Assembly (NCBI GenBank): GCA_002305805.1
Contig: DBQY01000009.1
Location: 79,762-143,761, forward strand
Length of the DNA: 64,000 bases
From: Atopobium sp. UBA1382
GTDB lineage: Bacteria > Actinomycetota > Coriobacteriia > Coriobacteriales > Atopobiaceae
Direction: 5' to 3'
Shown here: positions 55,401-62,788 of the stretch, piece after piece
Numbering within the stretch: position 1 is the stretch's first letter
Layout: every line of letters begins with the position of its first letter
Program-made: the position numbers and the translations under genes
Notes under the pieces: generated by a model
What the model was told of the DNA's origin: nothing
The model's input: only the letters and a program-made list of their open reading frames with translations
Databases searched by the model: none

Positions 55401-56341
55401 GCACCTACGACGAGGCTACCGCGGTCGAGTTCACGGTATCGCCAACGGGCGAGGTACAGAGCGTGGTCATGTACGACGAGCCCATCACGGTCACGGGCGA
55501 GGTCGACAAGCGCCAGGAGGTCGCCGACCCCACGGGTGGCACCTACGACTACTCCGTCGACTTCAGAAGCACGAGCTCGACGTGGGTGGACGAGTTCACC
55601 GTGACAGACGAGCTCACGGCGGCGACGGACGGCCTCGCCGAGCTCACCGGCATCACCACGCCCGTCGGGGGCGAGGACTACGACGGCCTTCTCAACGTGT
55701 GGTACCGGACCGACCTCACACCCGCGGACCACGTCGACGGGAGCGGCGCCAACGCCACCCTCTCGGACGGGCACGACAACCCCTGGCTTCTCTCGGAGGA
55801 GAATGCCGGGCAGCTGGGAGACGACGGTCGTGCGCTCTCCTACGAGGGCTGGAGGCTCTGGGCACAGGACCTGAGCGCCACCGAGGCCCGCGAGCTCTCG
55901 GTCGCCGACCTCGACCTCGCGGAGGGCGAGAAGGTCGTGGCGATTCGGCTCGAGTACGGACGAGTAGAGGCCGGGTTCACCACGCGTACCGACGACTGGG
56001 ACCGTGCTGGTCTCAAGGACGTCCACGACAACGTTGACGACGTGGCGACCACCCGCGAGGGAGACCAGCTCGACGAGGGCGTCGACCGAGCGCCGCTCAT
56101 CGTCCACATGCGCCTCACCGACGCCTACCGTGGCAATGCGGTGCTCGCCAACGAGGCGCGCGTCGACCTCTATCGCAACGGAGGCGGCGAGGGGCTCGAG
56201 GACCACGACTCCGACCGCGTCGAGCAGACGCCTGGCGGCGGCACGCTCGCCAAGACCGGTGAGGCGGCAGCCCCAATCGCCGGCGTCGCAACCCTCGGCG
56301 TCGCCTCGGTCCTCCTCAGCCTGCGGAGAAAGCGTCGCTGA
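52457..56341 (+). CDS. LPXTG-like cell-wall adhesin with prealbumin-fold (SpaA/Cna-B) repeats
   Basis: A 1294-residue surface protein. After a basic N-terminus a signal helix (RRVLALLLAVLLVLQGALAL region, about 34-55) ends near ADAAE. Residues 65-270 form a domain with AYCSDPANGTPKAGYY and DDQFYVYTHILL that resembles Cys-Gln thioester adhesion domains; I infer this. Then follow about seven SpaA/Cna-B-like modules, each with GATYDIYEAD-, GAEYKVVDANG-, GVEFQIISGT-, GFTFQLLDEDG-like starts and a VxExxAPxGY end. The C-terminus has the sorting signal LAKTG (1264-1268), a hydrophobic stretch and RRKRR. LAKTG deviates from LPXTG. No sortase gene is adjacent. Confidence 0.93.
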   Translation: MTQPRDVTSPRGSANRFARERSQPPRRTRGTRPRRVLALLLAVLLVLQGALALGGRSADAAETQDGDSVYLTVGDVIWYGGNDAMGTARMSVNGEVAYCSDPANGTPKAGYYTREPVQTHAHGTSQWPVSAVEKVLFYGYGGPSFDKDLWRAGIGGTDAYGRSFQPGVNWDGSEITDDQFYVYTHILLSDRVTCNSGDALIGTTEEFRAWFCWNMLGYTYGKDGSLENPASVGAQINNLSVPSGFEAFQLDTGYNSMWQEGGRSQTIVTFEYNPFVEVRFDKVSADATFTSGNEEYAYAGATYDIYEADGDRKVTTVTTDEGGHASCQLKPNTRYYAVEVAAPQGFVLDTGRVEFSTGTDASTVSLADTPGTLRLSVQKKDAATGGEPQVGATLEGAEYKVVDANGKAHLGTTDESGLVTFDGLPFGVVSVTETKAPEGYRLDATKHEYYVSSAGMPASGVIEYVPTDDFAENVVAFDLDLVKYRDTGSEESGLQDPAEGVEFQIISGTTGEAVGSIVTDENGYATTEGGWFGSGERPEGASGALPYDRGGYVIREVASTTPEGCSPAPDWHVTSDQMVDGATLHYIVDNDLVSTRIQVVKVDAATGQAVPLAGFTFQLLDEDGNALPQDVWYPNHEQLTEFTTDESGCVTFPGELAPGTYRIREVAAAAPYLTAGEDLVLTIEDTPELAPITVVSFFDDQATGSASIVKRCSTGSVESDSGTHDEGCAQTLAGAEFDVVATHDVVSPDGSVLAVDGEVVSHVVTGEDGTATAEGLPLGTGTATYAFVETKPAAGHALDETPHEFTLSYVDDRTPVVTASAEAVNEPTTVTLDKTILGTDASLPGATFALWREGSEDERVVLTTDETGTLTFRHLGAGTYHVAEMSAPDGYLVDGTTHTFTVDEAGLIEGSSHLELSVEDDFTRTLLSKRDITTEEEIPGAHLSVLDAEGNVVEQWVSGEEPHLIEALPVGVYTLVEELTPRTYDEATAVEFTVSPTGEVQSVVMYDEPITVTGEVDKRQEVADPTGGTYDYSVDFRSTSSTWVDEFTVTDELTAATDGLAELTGITTPVGGEDYDGLLNVWYRTDLTPADHVDGSGANATLSDGHDNPWLLSEENAGQLGDDGRALSYEGWRLWAQDLSATEARELSVADLDLAEGEKVVAIRLEYGRVEAGFTTRTDDWDRAGLKDVHDNVDDVATTREGDQLDEGVDRAPLIVHMRLTDAYRGNAVLANEARVDLYRNGGGEGLEDHDSDRVEQTPGGGTLAKTGEAAAPIAGVATLGVASVLLSLRRKRR

Positions 56342-56357
56342 CGATGCGCAAAGAGAC

Positions 56358-56393
56358 GGGGTGGGACGGAGCCGCATGGTTCCGTCCCACCCC
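56358..56393. terminator. Perfect 13-bp hairpin between convergent adhesin and metQ
   Basis: GGGGTGGGACGGA (56358-56370) pairs with TCCGTCCCACCCC (56381-56393). No T-run; likely bidirectional. Confidence 0.65.
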
Positions 56394-56436
56394 ACAAGGT
56401 CCGCTGGGCCGCGCCGGCGGCTGCGGGCTCCCCGTC

Positions 56437-57291
56437 CTAGAACGCCGCCTGGACGGAGTCGCCGAAGGTCTCCTCGAGATAGGCCTTGAAGTCGTCCGTC
56501 GTGAGCGCCGAGACGAGGGTCTTGATGCGCTCGTCATCCTCGAGGTCAGGCGTGGTCACGATGACGTTGGCATACTCGTTGCGGATGACGTCGGAGTCGG
56601 CGCTCTCCTGGGCGACGGCGTCGGCGAGGGTGAGGCCCGCGTCGATGGCGTAGTTGCCGTTGATCACGGAGAAGTCGGCGTCGGCAAGGGTGGACGGCAG
56701 CATCGCCGCCTCCTGCTCGATGAACTCGACGTTGTGCGGGTTGTCCACGATGTCGTTGGGCGTGGCGGTGATGCCGGCGTCCTCGGAGAGCGTGATGATG
56801 CCCTGCTCCTGGAGCAGCAGCAGCGCACGGCCCTCGTTGGTGGCGTCGTTGGGGATGGTGATCGTGGCGCCGTCGGCGATGGCGGCCAGGTCGTCGGACT
56901 TGCCGGCGAAGACGCCCATCGGCTCGAAGTGGATCTTGCCCACGCTCACGAGGTCGGTGCCGTTCTCCTCGTTGTAGTTGTTGAGGTAGTTGAGGTGCTG
57001 GAAGTAGTTGCAGTCGACCTCGCCGGAGGTGGTGTCCTGGTTGGGCAGGATGTAGTCGGTGTACTCCTTGACCTCGAGCGTGATGCCCTGCTCGGCAAGC
57101 AGCGGCGCGGCAAAGTCATTCAGGATCTCGGCGTGGGGGCTGGGGCTTGCGGCCACGGTGAGGGTGACCGGGGAATCGACCGCGACGGAGTCACTTGCGG
57201 GGTCGCCGTTACCGCCGCACGCGGAGAGCGCGCCGGTGGCGAGCAGGGCGGTGGCGGAGAGCAGGGTGCGACGGGTGATGTTCTGGGACAT
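56437..57291 (-). CDS. metQ: Methionine ABC transporter binding lipoprotein
   Basis: The receptor of the methionine importer, 284 residues, NlpA/MetQ family. NITRRTLLSATALLATGALSAC has a twin-arginine motif and a lipobox ending at Cys25. Family blocks are VAASPSPHAEILNDFAAP, VDCNYFQHLNYLNNYN, and IPNDATNEGRALLLLQ. Last gene of metN-metI-metQ, 55 bp after metI. Confidence 0.95.
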   Translation of the reverse strand: MSQNITRRTLLSATALLATGALSACGGNGDPASDSVAVDSPVTLTVAASPSPHAEILNDFAAPLLAEQGITLEVKEYTDYILPNQDTTSGEVDCNYFQHLNYLNNYNEENGTDLVSVGKIHFEPMGVFAGKSDDLAAIADGATITIPNDATNEGRALLLLQEQGIITLSEDAGITATPNDIVDNPHNVEFIEQEAAMLPSTLADADFSVINGNYAIDAGLTLADAVAQESADSDVIRNEYANVIVTTPDLEDDERIKTLVSALTTDDFKAYLEETFGDSVQAAF

Positions 57292-57346
57292 GGTTCTTCT
57301 CCTTTGGGAGTCGGAAGACGGAGGGGCGCGAGGTTCCTCTCGCCCG

Positions 57347-58022
57347 CTAGCTCTGGGTACGGTGGTCCACGCGACGCGCCGCGAGGTCGCAGACGCTCTG
57401 GATCACCTGGACGATCACGACGAGCACGATCACGGCCACGATCATGACCTCGTCCACGCGGCGATAGTAGCCGTAGCGCACGGCGATGTCGCCCAAGCCG
57501 CCCGCGCCGATGGCGCCCGCCATGGCGGTGTAGCCGAGCACGGCGATGAGCACGACGGCCACGCCGCGCACGATCGAGGGCAGGGCCTCGGGCAGCAGCG
57601 CCGAGAACACGATGCGGGGCACGCTGGCGCCGCAGGCCTCGACGGCCTCCACGCTCTCGCGCGGGACCTCAGCGAGCGACTGCTCGACCATGCGCGCGAT
57701 GAAGGGCGTGGTTGCCAGCACGAGCGGCGGAATGATGCCCGCCAGACCGGACGCCGTGCCCATGACCAGGCGCGTGAACGGGATGATGAACACCATGAGC
57801 ACGATGAACGGGAACGAGCGCAGGATGTTGACCACCCAGCCCAGGACGGCGGAGAGCACCGGCATCGGCCGCAGTGACCCGGGCGCCGTGAGGTAGAGCA
57901 CCACGCCGAGCGCGAGGCCCAGGACGTAGGAGATGGCCGTGGGCACGAGCACCATCACGATGGTGGAGAGGGTGCCCTCGGCGAGCAGCTCGCCATACTC
58001 GGCGATAAAGGCGTTCACGACA

Positions 58023-58030
<8 letters not shown>
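57347..58030 (-). CDS. metI: Methionine ABC transporter permease
   Basis: A 227-residue permease with five hydrophobic helices. The EAA loop VEAVEACGASVPRIVFSALLPEALPSI (residues about 135-161) and LRSFPFIVLMVFIIPFTRLV are typical of MetI. I start at ATG 58030, which overlaps the end of metN by 8 nt. Same operon as metN and metQ. Confidence 0.95.
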
Positions 58031-58772
<742 letters not shown>

Positions 58773-58808
58773 GCGCGAGGCTCCGCTCGATGACGTGAAC
58801 TGGGAGGG

Positions 58809-58892
58809 CCGCCTCCCGCCGGAGACGACCTAGTGAAGGCGCCCGGTCTCCCCGTCCGTGCGACGTGCGCACGACACGGCAGAGTGCCCGGG
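58809..58892 (-). promoter_or_regulatory. Hairpins downstream of the leader's Met codons
   Basis: On the minus strand GCCCGG and CCGGGC enclose CCGTGT/GCACGG within the second half of the leader ORF, and after its stop GGGAGG and CCTCCC form a hairpin with a CGGC loop. Mutually exclusive folding, as in attenuators, is possible but not demonstrated; no T-run marks a terminator. Confidence 0.45.
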
Positions 58893-58946
58893 CTTGGGCA
58901 TCTCCATGACCATCATCATCGTGATATGTGCGACAGCGCTCTTCAT
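58830..58946 (-). CDS. Methionine-rich leader peptide upstream of metN
   Basis: A 38-codon ORF, too short for usual gene calling, starting MKSAVAHITMMMVMEMP and ending in TAG 57 nt before metN. Six of seven residues 10-16 region (MMMVMEM) are methionine or its neighbours: five Met plus V and E, with Met also at position 1. Downstream the mRNA can form a hairpin (GCCCGG/CCGGGC enclosing CCGTGT/GCACGG) and another GGGAGG-CGGC-CCTCCC before metN. There is no ribosome binding site; a TTGCGC-17-TAACGT promoter would start the mRNA at or near the ATG, giving a leaderless ORF. Ribosome stalling at Met codons would couple methionine supply to metNIQ expression. Confidence 0.6.
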   Translation of the reverse strand: MKSAVAHITMMMVMEMPKPGHSAVSCARRTDGETGRLH

Positions 58947-59006
58947 GCTGGATACGTTAGCAGCGGTCCCGAGCGCGCGCAAGAAGCGTTACATGCGCGT
59001 GACATA

Positions 59007-59043
59007 GGGTCGCCGCGCCGCAGGAAGGTGGCGGTGACCCTAC
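59007..59043 (-). terminator. Hairpin after the membrane protein gene
   Basis: On the minus strand TAGGGTCACCGCC and GGCGCGGCGACCCTA can pair with minor mismatches around a CTTCCTGC-containing loop. It begins at the stop of the DUF4203-like gene and separates it from the met leader. Confidence 0.5.
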
Positions 59044-59651
59044 GCCTTCTGGCGACCCTGCACCACAAAGCCCACGATGGCGAGCACGATCGTGCCCACG
59101 AGGATCGCGGTGCCGTTGGCAGCGGAGAAGTCGTTCGCGATGTAGGCCGAGAGCGCGTCGAAGGTGGCCGTCGCGTCGCCCGCGACCACGAGCCCGGAGA
59201 GCGCCGGGAAGGCGAGCGCCGCCGCCAGCACGTTGGGGACCGTGAACGCCGCACCCGACCAGGCGGTGCCCAGGCGGACGGCAAGGTCGGACCAGCGCGC
59301 CGCCGCAAGGCCCAGCAGCAGGCCGGCCACCGCGACGATCACCCACAGGAAGTCGGCCGCCTCCTCGGGCAGCAGCATCGTGACCGCAAAGCCGAGCGCC
59401 GCGCCGGCGACAAAGCCCACGAGGAAGACGCCCGCCTTGTAGACGTACTTGGAGAGCAGCGCGGCGACCACGCCGAGCACGGCGGCGATCACGTACGAGA
59501 GCGTCGAGCCCTCCGTGGACGAAAGCGCGACGTTGAACACGCCGAGAAACACCAGCAGGCCGAGCACCAGGTAGAAGAGGCGCTTGCCGAAAAAGCAGGC
59601 GAGGGCGCCGACGGCGACGTTGACGAGCAGGTATGCGATGACGAGTTCCAT
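59040..59651 (-). CDS. DUF4203-like polytopic membrane protein
   Basis: 203 residues with seven to eight hydrophobic helices and little soluble sequence. The glycine-rich GFVAGAALGFAVTMLL and pattern of short loops suggest the DUF4203/TMEM198-like group; no function is established for bacterial members. It lies 24 bp after another small membrane protein gene on the same strand, so both are likely in one operon. Confidence 0.7.
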   Translation of the reverse strand: MELVIAYLLVNVAVGALACFFGKRLFYLVLGLLVFLGVFNVALSSTEGSTLSYVIAAVLGVVAALLSKYVYKAGVFLVGFVAGAALGFAVTMLLPEEAADFLWVIVAVAGLLLGLAAARWSDLAVRLGTAWSGAAFTVPNVLAAALAFPALSGLVVAGDATATFDALSAYIANDFSAANGTAILVGTIVLAIVGFVVQGRQKA

Positions 59652-59675
59652 GCGTCTCCCCGCTGTTCGAATTCG

Positions 59676-60149
59676 TTACTCGGTGCGATCGTCGGGCAAC
59701 GGGGCGGCGGACGCCCCGCGCTTACCCGGGCTCACGCCGGCGCATCCAATCGCGTAGACGACGCCGAGCACCAAGATCAGCAGCGGAGCCACCATGGAGA
59801 CGTAGACGACCACGACCACGGGTCCAAGCAGCGAGCTGCCCGCATCGGGAACGAACACCGGCACGCCCGCAAACAGCACGAAGGCCAGCGCAAGGATGCC
59901 GATGATCCGGCACACGATCTTGGTGATGCGACCTACGAGGATCCTCTTGAACCACAGCAGGGCGAGACCCGCCAGAGCCCCGATAGCATAGAGAAGCATC
60001 GGTGCGGCAAGCACCACGCCGAGCTGCACGACGGGATCCGAGATGTTCGCGGTCCCCTCGCCGGTCTGCCACCAGACGAGAAAGGCGCCGCACACCGCGG
60101 CGACCACGATCCATGCAACAAGATTTCCGATGAACGTCGATTTCTTCAA
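59676..60149 (-). CDS. Hypothetical four-helix membrane protein
   Basis: 157 residues if begun at TTG 60149, which is behind GGGAGG at 6 nt; no ATG or GTG has such support. Four hydrophobic helices (about 7-26, 38-58, 68-90, 98-125) and a basic C-terminal tail (SPGKRGASAAPLPDDRTE). Unknown family. Divergent from the hemolysin III gene. Confidence 0.65.
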   Translation of the reverse strand: MKKSTFIGNLVAWIVVAAVCGAFLVWWQTGEGTANISDPVVQLGVVLAAPMLLYAIGALAGLALLWFKRILVGRITKIVCRIIGILALAFVLFAGVPVFVPDAGSSLLGPVVVVVYVSMVAPLLILVLGVVYAIGCAGVSPGKRGASAAPLPDDRTE

Positions 60150-60246
60150 GGAGACCTCCCGGGCGGGCCTGAGGAGTATGCTTTCCCCAAACGGACAATC
60201 TGGGCCATTATACCCCCGAAGAGGCCCTCGTCCCCAGGGAGGGACC

Positions 60247-60924
60247 ATGGTTGAGGCCAGTAGCTCTGCCGATGAGAAGCGCGGCCTGCGCAAGCGGCTC
60301 TACTCGCTCGGCGAGGAGATTGCCAACTCCGTCTCGCACGGGGTGGGCGTCCTGCTCGGCATTGCGGCGCTCGTGCTGCTGATCGTGATGGCGGTCTCGC
60401 ACGGCGGCGGCGTCCGCCTGGCGGCGGCCATCATCATGGGCGTCTCGCTCATCATCGAGTACCTCTTCTCCACGCTCTACCACGCCCTCGCGCCCGAGAA
60501 AGCCAAGGCCGTCTTCCGCGTGCTGGACCATTGCGGCATCTACCTGCTCATCGCCGGGAGCTATGCGCCCTTCTCGCTGGTGACGCTCGCCGACCGCGGC
60601 GGCCTTGTGCTGTGCGTGGCGGTCTGGGTGGTGGCCGTCGTGGGCATCGTCGCCGAGTGCCTGCTGCGCGAGCGCCAGCCCGCCTGGCTCACCGCGCTGA
60701 TCTACGTCCTCATGGGCTGGCTCGTGGTCTTTCACATCGGCGACCTCTGGGAGCTTCTGCCCCCGCCCGCGTTCTGGCTGCTTTTTGCCGGCGGGCTCAG
60801 CTATACCGTGGGCGCGGTCTTCTACGCCATCAAGAAGGTGCCCTACCTACACTTTGTCTTCCACCTGTTCACGCTTGCGGGCAGCGTCTGCATCACGCTC
60901 TCCGCGCTCCTCTTCGTGGTGTGA
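60247..60924 (+). CDS. Hemolysin III family (TrhA/PAQR-like) membrane protein
   Basis: 225 residues with seven helices. ANSVSHGVGVLLGI, STLYHALAPEKAK, VLDHCGIYLLIAGSYAPF and HFVFHLFTLAGS hold the conserved zinc-site histidines of the HlyIII/PAQR superfamily. Homologues in E. coli (TrhA) affect membrane energetics; true haemolysis is not established for most members. ATG 60247 with AGGGAGGG upstream; the open frame before it is noncoding. Confidence 0.92.
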   Translation: MVEASSSADEKRGLRKRLYSLGEEIANSVSHGVGVLLGIAALVLLIVMAVSHGGGVRLAAAIIMGVSLIIEYLFSTLYHALAPEKAKAVFRVLDHCGIYLLIAGSYAPFSLVTLADRGGLVLCVAVWVVAVVGIVAECLLRERQPAWLTALIYVLMGWLVVFHIGDLWELLPPPAFWLLFAGGLSYTVGAVFYAIKKVPYLHFVFHLFTLAGSVCITLSALLFVV

Positions 60925-61255
60925 CCCCCCTCTTCAGAGGTTTGGGTTCACCGTTCCCGCCAAACGTGGTCCATATATCATTTATTGAACCGGTTATCTG
61001 GGGTTTTGTCATGACGTGCTTCCGTCCGGCGGCCACCTCGAACCCAAACCGTTTTCCGGTTTGGGTTCGTCCATCGGTCAGATTCGCAATGGATAACAAG
61101 AATTGAACCAGTTACCTGCGGTTTCTCTCCCGCTTTGCGCTCGCCGTCTCGTTTCGTGAACCCAAACCTCGGAGGCGGCGGAAGACGGCGGAATACGAGG
61201 CGCGCTCACGCGCTAAGATGGTCGGCGAGAAGAACCGCGACGCCGAGGAGGGCAC
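60925..61255. repeat. Intergenic region with two tandem 119-bp units bounded by GGTTTGGGTTC/GAACCCAAACC
   Basis: GGTTTGGGTTC at 60939-60949 and 61058-61068, and its complement GAACCCAAACC at 61040-61050 and 61158-61168, bracket two units with internal similarity: ATTGAACCGGTTATCTG at 60984 and ATTGAACCAGTTACCTG at 61102. The units are offset by 118-119 bp, so they are diverged tandem copies. No gene is visible. The region lies between HlyIII and the M20 dipeptidase, both rightward. Confidence 0.82.
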
Positions 61256-62674
61256 ATGGTTGACGAGCAGCTCAAGCGCGAGGTAGACGCTTTCGTGGAC
61301 GAGGTCTGGGAGGACGTCGTCGCAGACATGGATCGCCTCGTGCGCCACGACTCCGTGGAGGACCTCGAGCACGCCGAGCCCGGCAAGCCCTGGGGCCCAG
61401 CCGCAAACGACGCGCTCGTCGAGGCGGAGCGCATGGCGGAGCGCCTGGGCCTCGAGGTCACGGACCTCGACGGCTATCTTGGTTTTGCCGACGTCCCCGG
61501 CGCCTCCGGCCCCGAGCGCTACGTCGCCACGATCGCCCACACCGACATCGTGCCCACCGGCGAGGGCTGGAACTTCCCGCCGCTCGCCGTCACGCGCAAG
61601 GACGGCATGCTGATCGGCCGCGGCGTGGCCGACGATAAGGGCCCCTTCGTGCTCTCGCTCTACGCGGCCCACTTCTTCGCCCGCCGCGCCGCCGCCGGTC
61701 ACGGGCTGCCCTACACCCTGCGCTGCATCATCGGCAACAACGAGGAAACCGGCATGGGCGACGTGCCGTACTACCTCGAGCGCTATCCCGAGCCGCTCTT
61801 CTGCTTCTCCCCCGACGCCGAGTTCCCGCTCATCTGCGGCGAGAAGGGCCTCTACGGCGGCGAGTTTGCCTCGGGCACCGTGGCGGGCGAGAAGATCGTG
61901 GAGCTTTCCGGCGGCACGGTCTCCAACGCCATCCCCCGCTCGGCGACCGCACTCGTGCGCGCTGACGCCTCCGCGCTCCCCGCAGCGGAGCGCATCGAGG
62001 TCGAGCCTGCCAGCGATGGTCTCGCACGCGTAACGGCCACCGGCATCGGCGGCCACGCCTCGATGCCGGCCGGGACCGTCAACGCCATCGGCGTGCTCGC
62101 GCGCTATCTACTTGCCAGCGACCTCGCAGGCGAGGGCGAGCGCAGCTTCCTCGAGCTGCTCGTGACCCTCACCGAGGACGCCTACGGCCGCGCCGCCGGC
62201 GTCGCCTCCACCGACGACAAGTTTGGCGACCTCACGCTCGTGGCGGGCGTTGTGCGCACCGTGGACGGCCGCTTCACGCAGACCGTGGACTCGCGCTTCC
62301 CCACCTCCACCACGGCCGAGAAGATCACTGCCCGCCTCACCGAGCTGGCGGCCGCCCACGGCTGCACCTACGAGGCCGGGCGCGGTGAGGAGCCCTTCTA
62401 CATCAGCCCCGAGAGCCCGGAGATCCACGCCCTTCTCGACACCTACGCCGAGTACACCGGCCGCGAGGGCAAGGCGTTCACGATCGGCGGCGGCACCTAC
62501 GCGCGCCACTTCCAGCGCGCCTGTGCCTTTGGCCCGCAGGACCCCGCCGACGAGCTGCCGGAGTGGGTCGGCGGCGAGCACGGCCCCGACGAGGGCGTCT
62601 CCGAGGAGGCCATGCGCCGCGCGCTCAAGATCTACATCGTCTCGATCGCCCGCCTCATGGAGCTCGAGCTGTAA
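61256..62674 (+). CDS. M20 family dipeptidase (PepV/Sapep type)
   Basis: A 472-residue zinc dipeptidase. Metal-binding motifs are IAHTDIVPTGEGW, GRGVADDKGPF (bridging Asp) and GNNEETGMGD (catalytic Glu-Glu). A lid/dimerisation insertion of about 180 residues and FTIGGGTYARHFQRACAFGP, with a late metal ligand histidine, match PepV/Sapep. It removes N-terminal residues from dipeptides in the cytoplasm. ATG follows CGAGGAGG. A very long hairpin follows. Confidence 0.93.
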   Translation: MVDEQLKREVDAFVDEVWEDVVADMDRLVRHDSVEDLEHAEPGKPWGPAANDALVEAERMAERLGLEVTDLDGYLGFADVPGASGPERYVATIAHTDIVPTGEGWNFPPLAVTRKDGMLIGRGVADDKGPFVLSLYAAHFFARRAAAGHGLPYTLRCIIGNNEETGMGDVPYYLERYPEPLFCFSPDAEFPLICGEKGLYGGEFASGTVAGEKIVELSGGTVSNAIPRSATALVRADASALPAAERIEVEPASDGLARVTATGIGGHASMPAGTVNAIGVLARYLLASDLAGEGERSFLELLVTLTEDAYGRAAGVASTDDKFGDLTLVAGVVRTVDGRFTQTVDSRFPTSTTAEKITARLTELAAAHGCTYEAGRGEEPFYISPESPEIHALLDTYAEYTGREGKAFTIGGGTYARHFQRACAFGPQDPADELPEWVGGEHGPDEGVSEEAMRRALKIYIVSIARLMELEL

Positions 62675-62690
62675 ATCATACGCACCCCAC

Positions 62691-62778
62691 GGCCAGGGGC
62701 GGCGAAGGTCCGGCGCTCAGACAGCTTGCCGCAGAGAACGCGGCAAGAACTCGCGGCGGGCCTTCGCCGCCCCTGGCC
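62691..62778. terminator. 18-bp perfect stem between convergent genes
   Basis: GGCCAGGGGCGGCGAAGG (62691-62708) pairs perfectly with 62761-62778. Inside, CTTGCCGC and GCGGCAAG form a nested hairpin. Probably a bidirectional terminator between the M20 and amylase genes; its length and perfection are unusual. Confidence 0.75.
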
Positions 62779-62788
62779 CTATCGCTGC

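Noticed and set aside
58773..59039. SAM riboswitch upstream of metN
   Set aside because: I could not find the conserved cores of known SAM riboswitch classes by eye; the Met-rich ORF explains the region better. A covariance-model scan would settle it.
60043..60246. Longer hemolysin III start
   Set aside because: The open frame before 60247 overlaps the divergent promoter and the neighbouring gene's start, and the added sequence is not hydrophobic or conserved.
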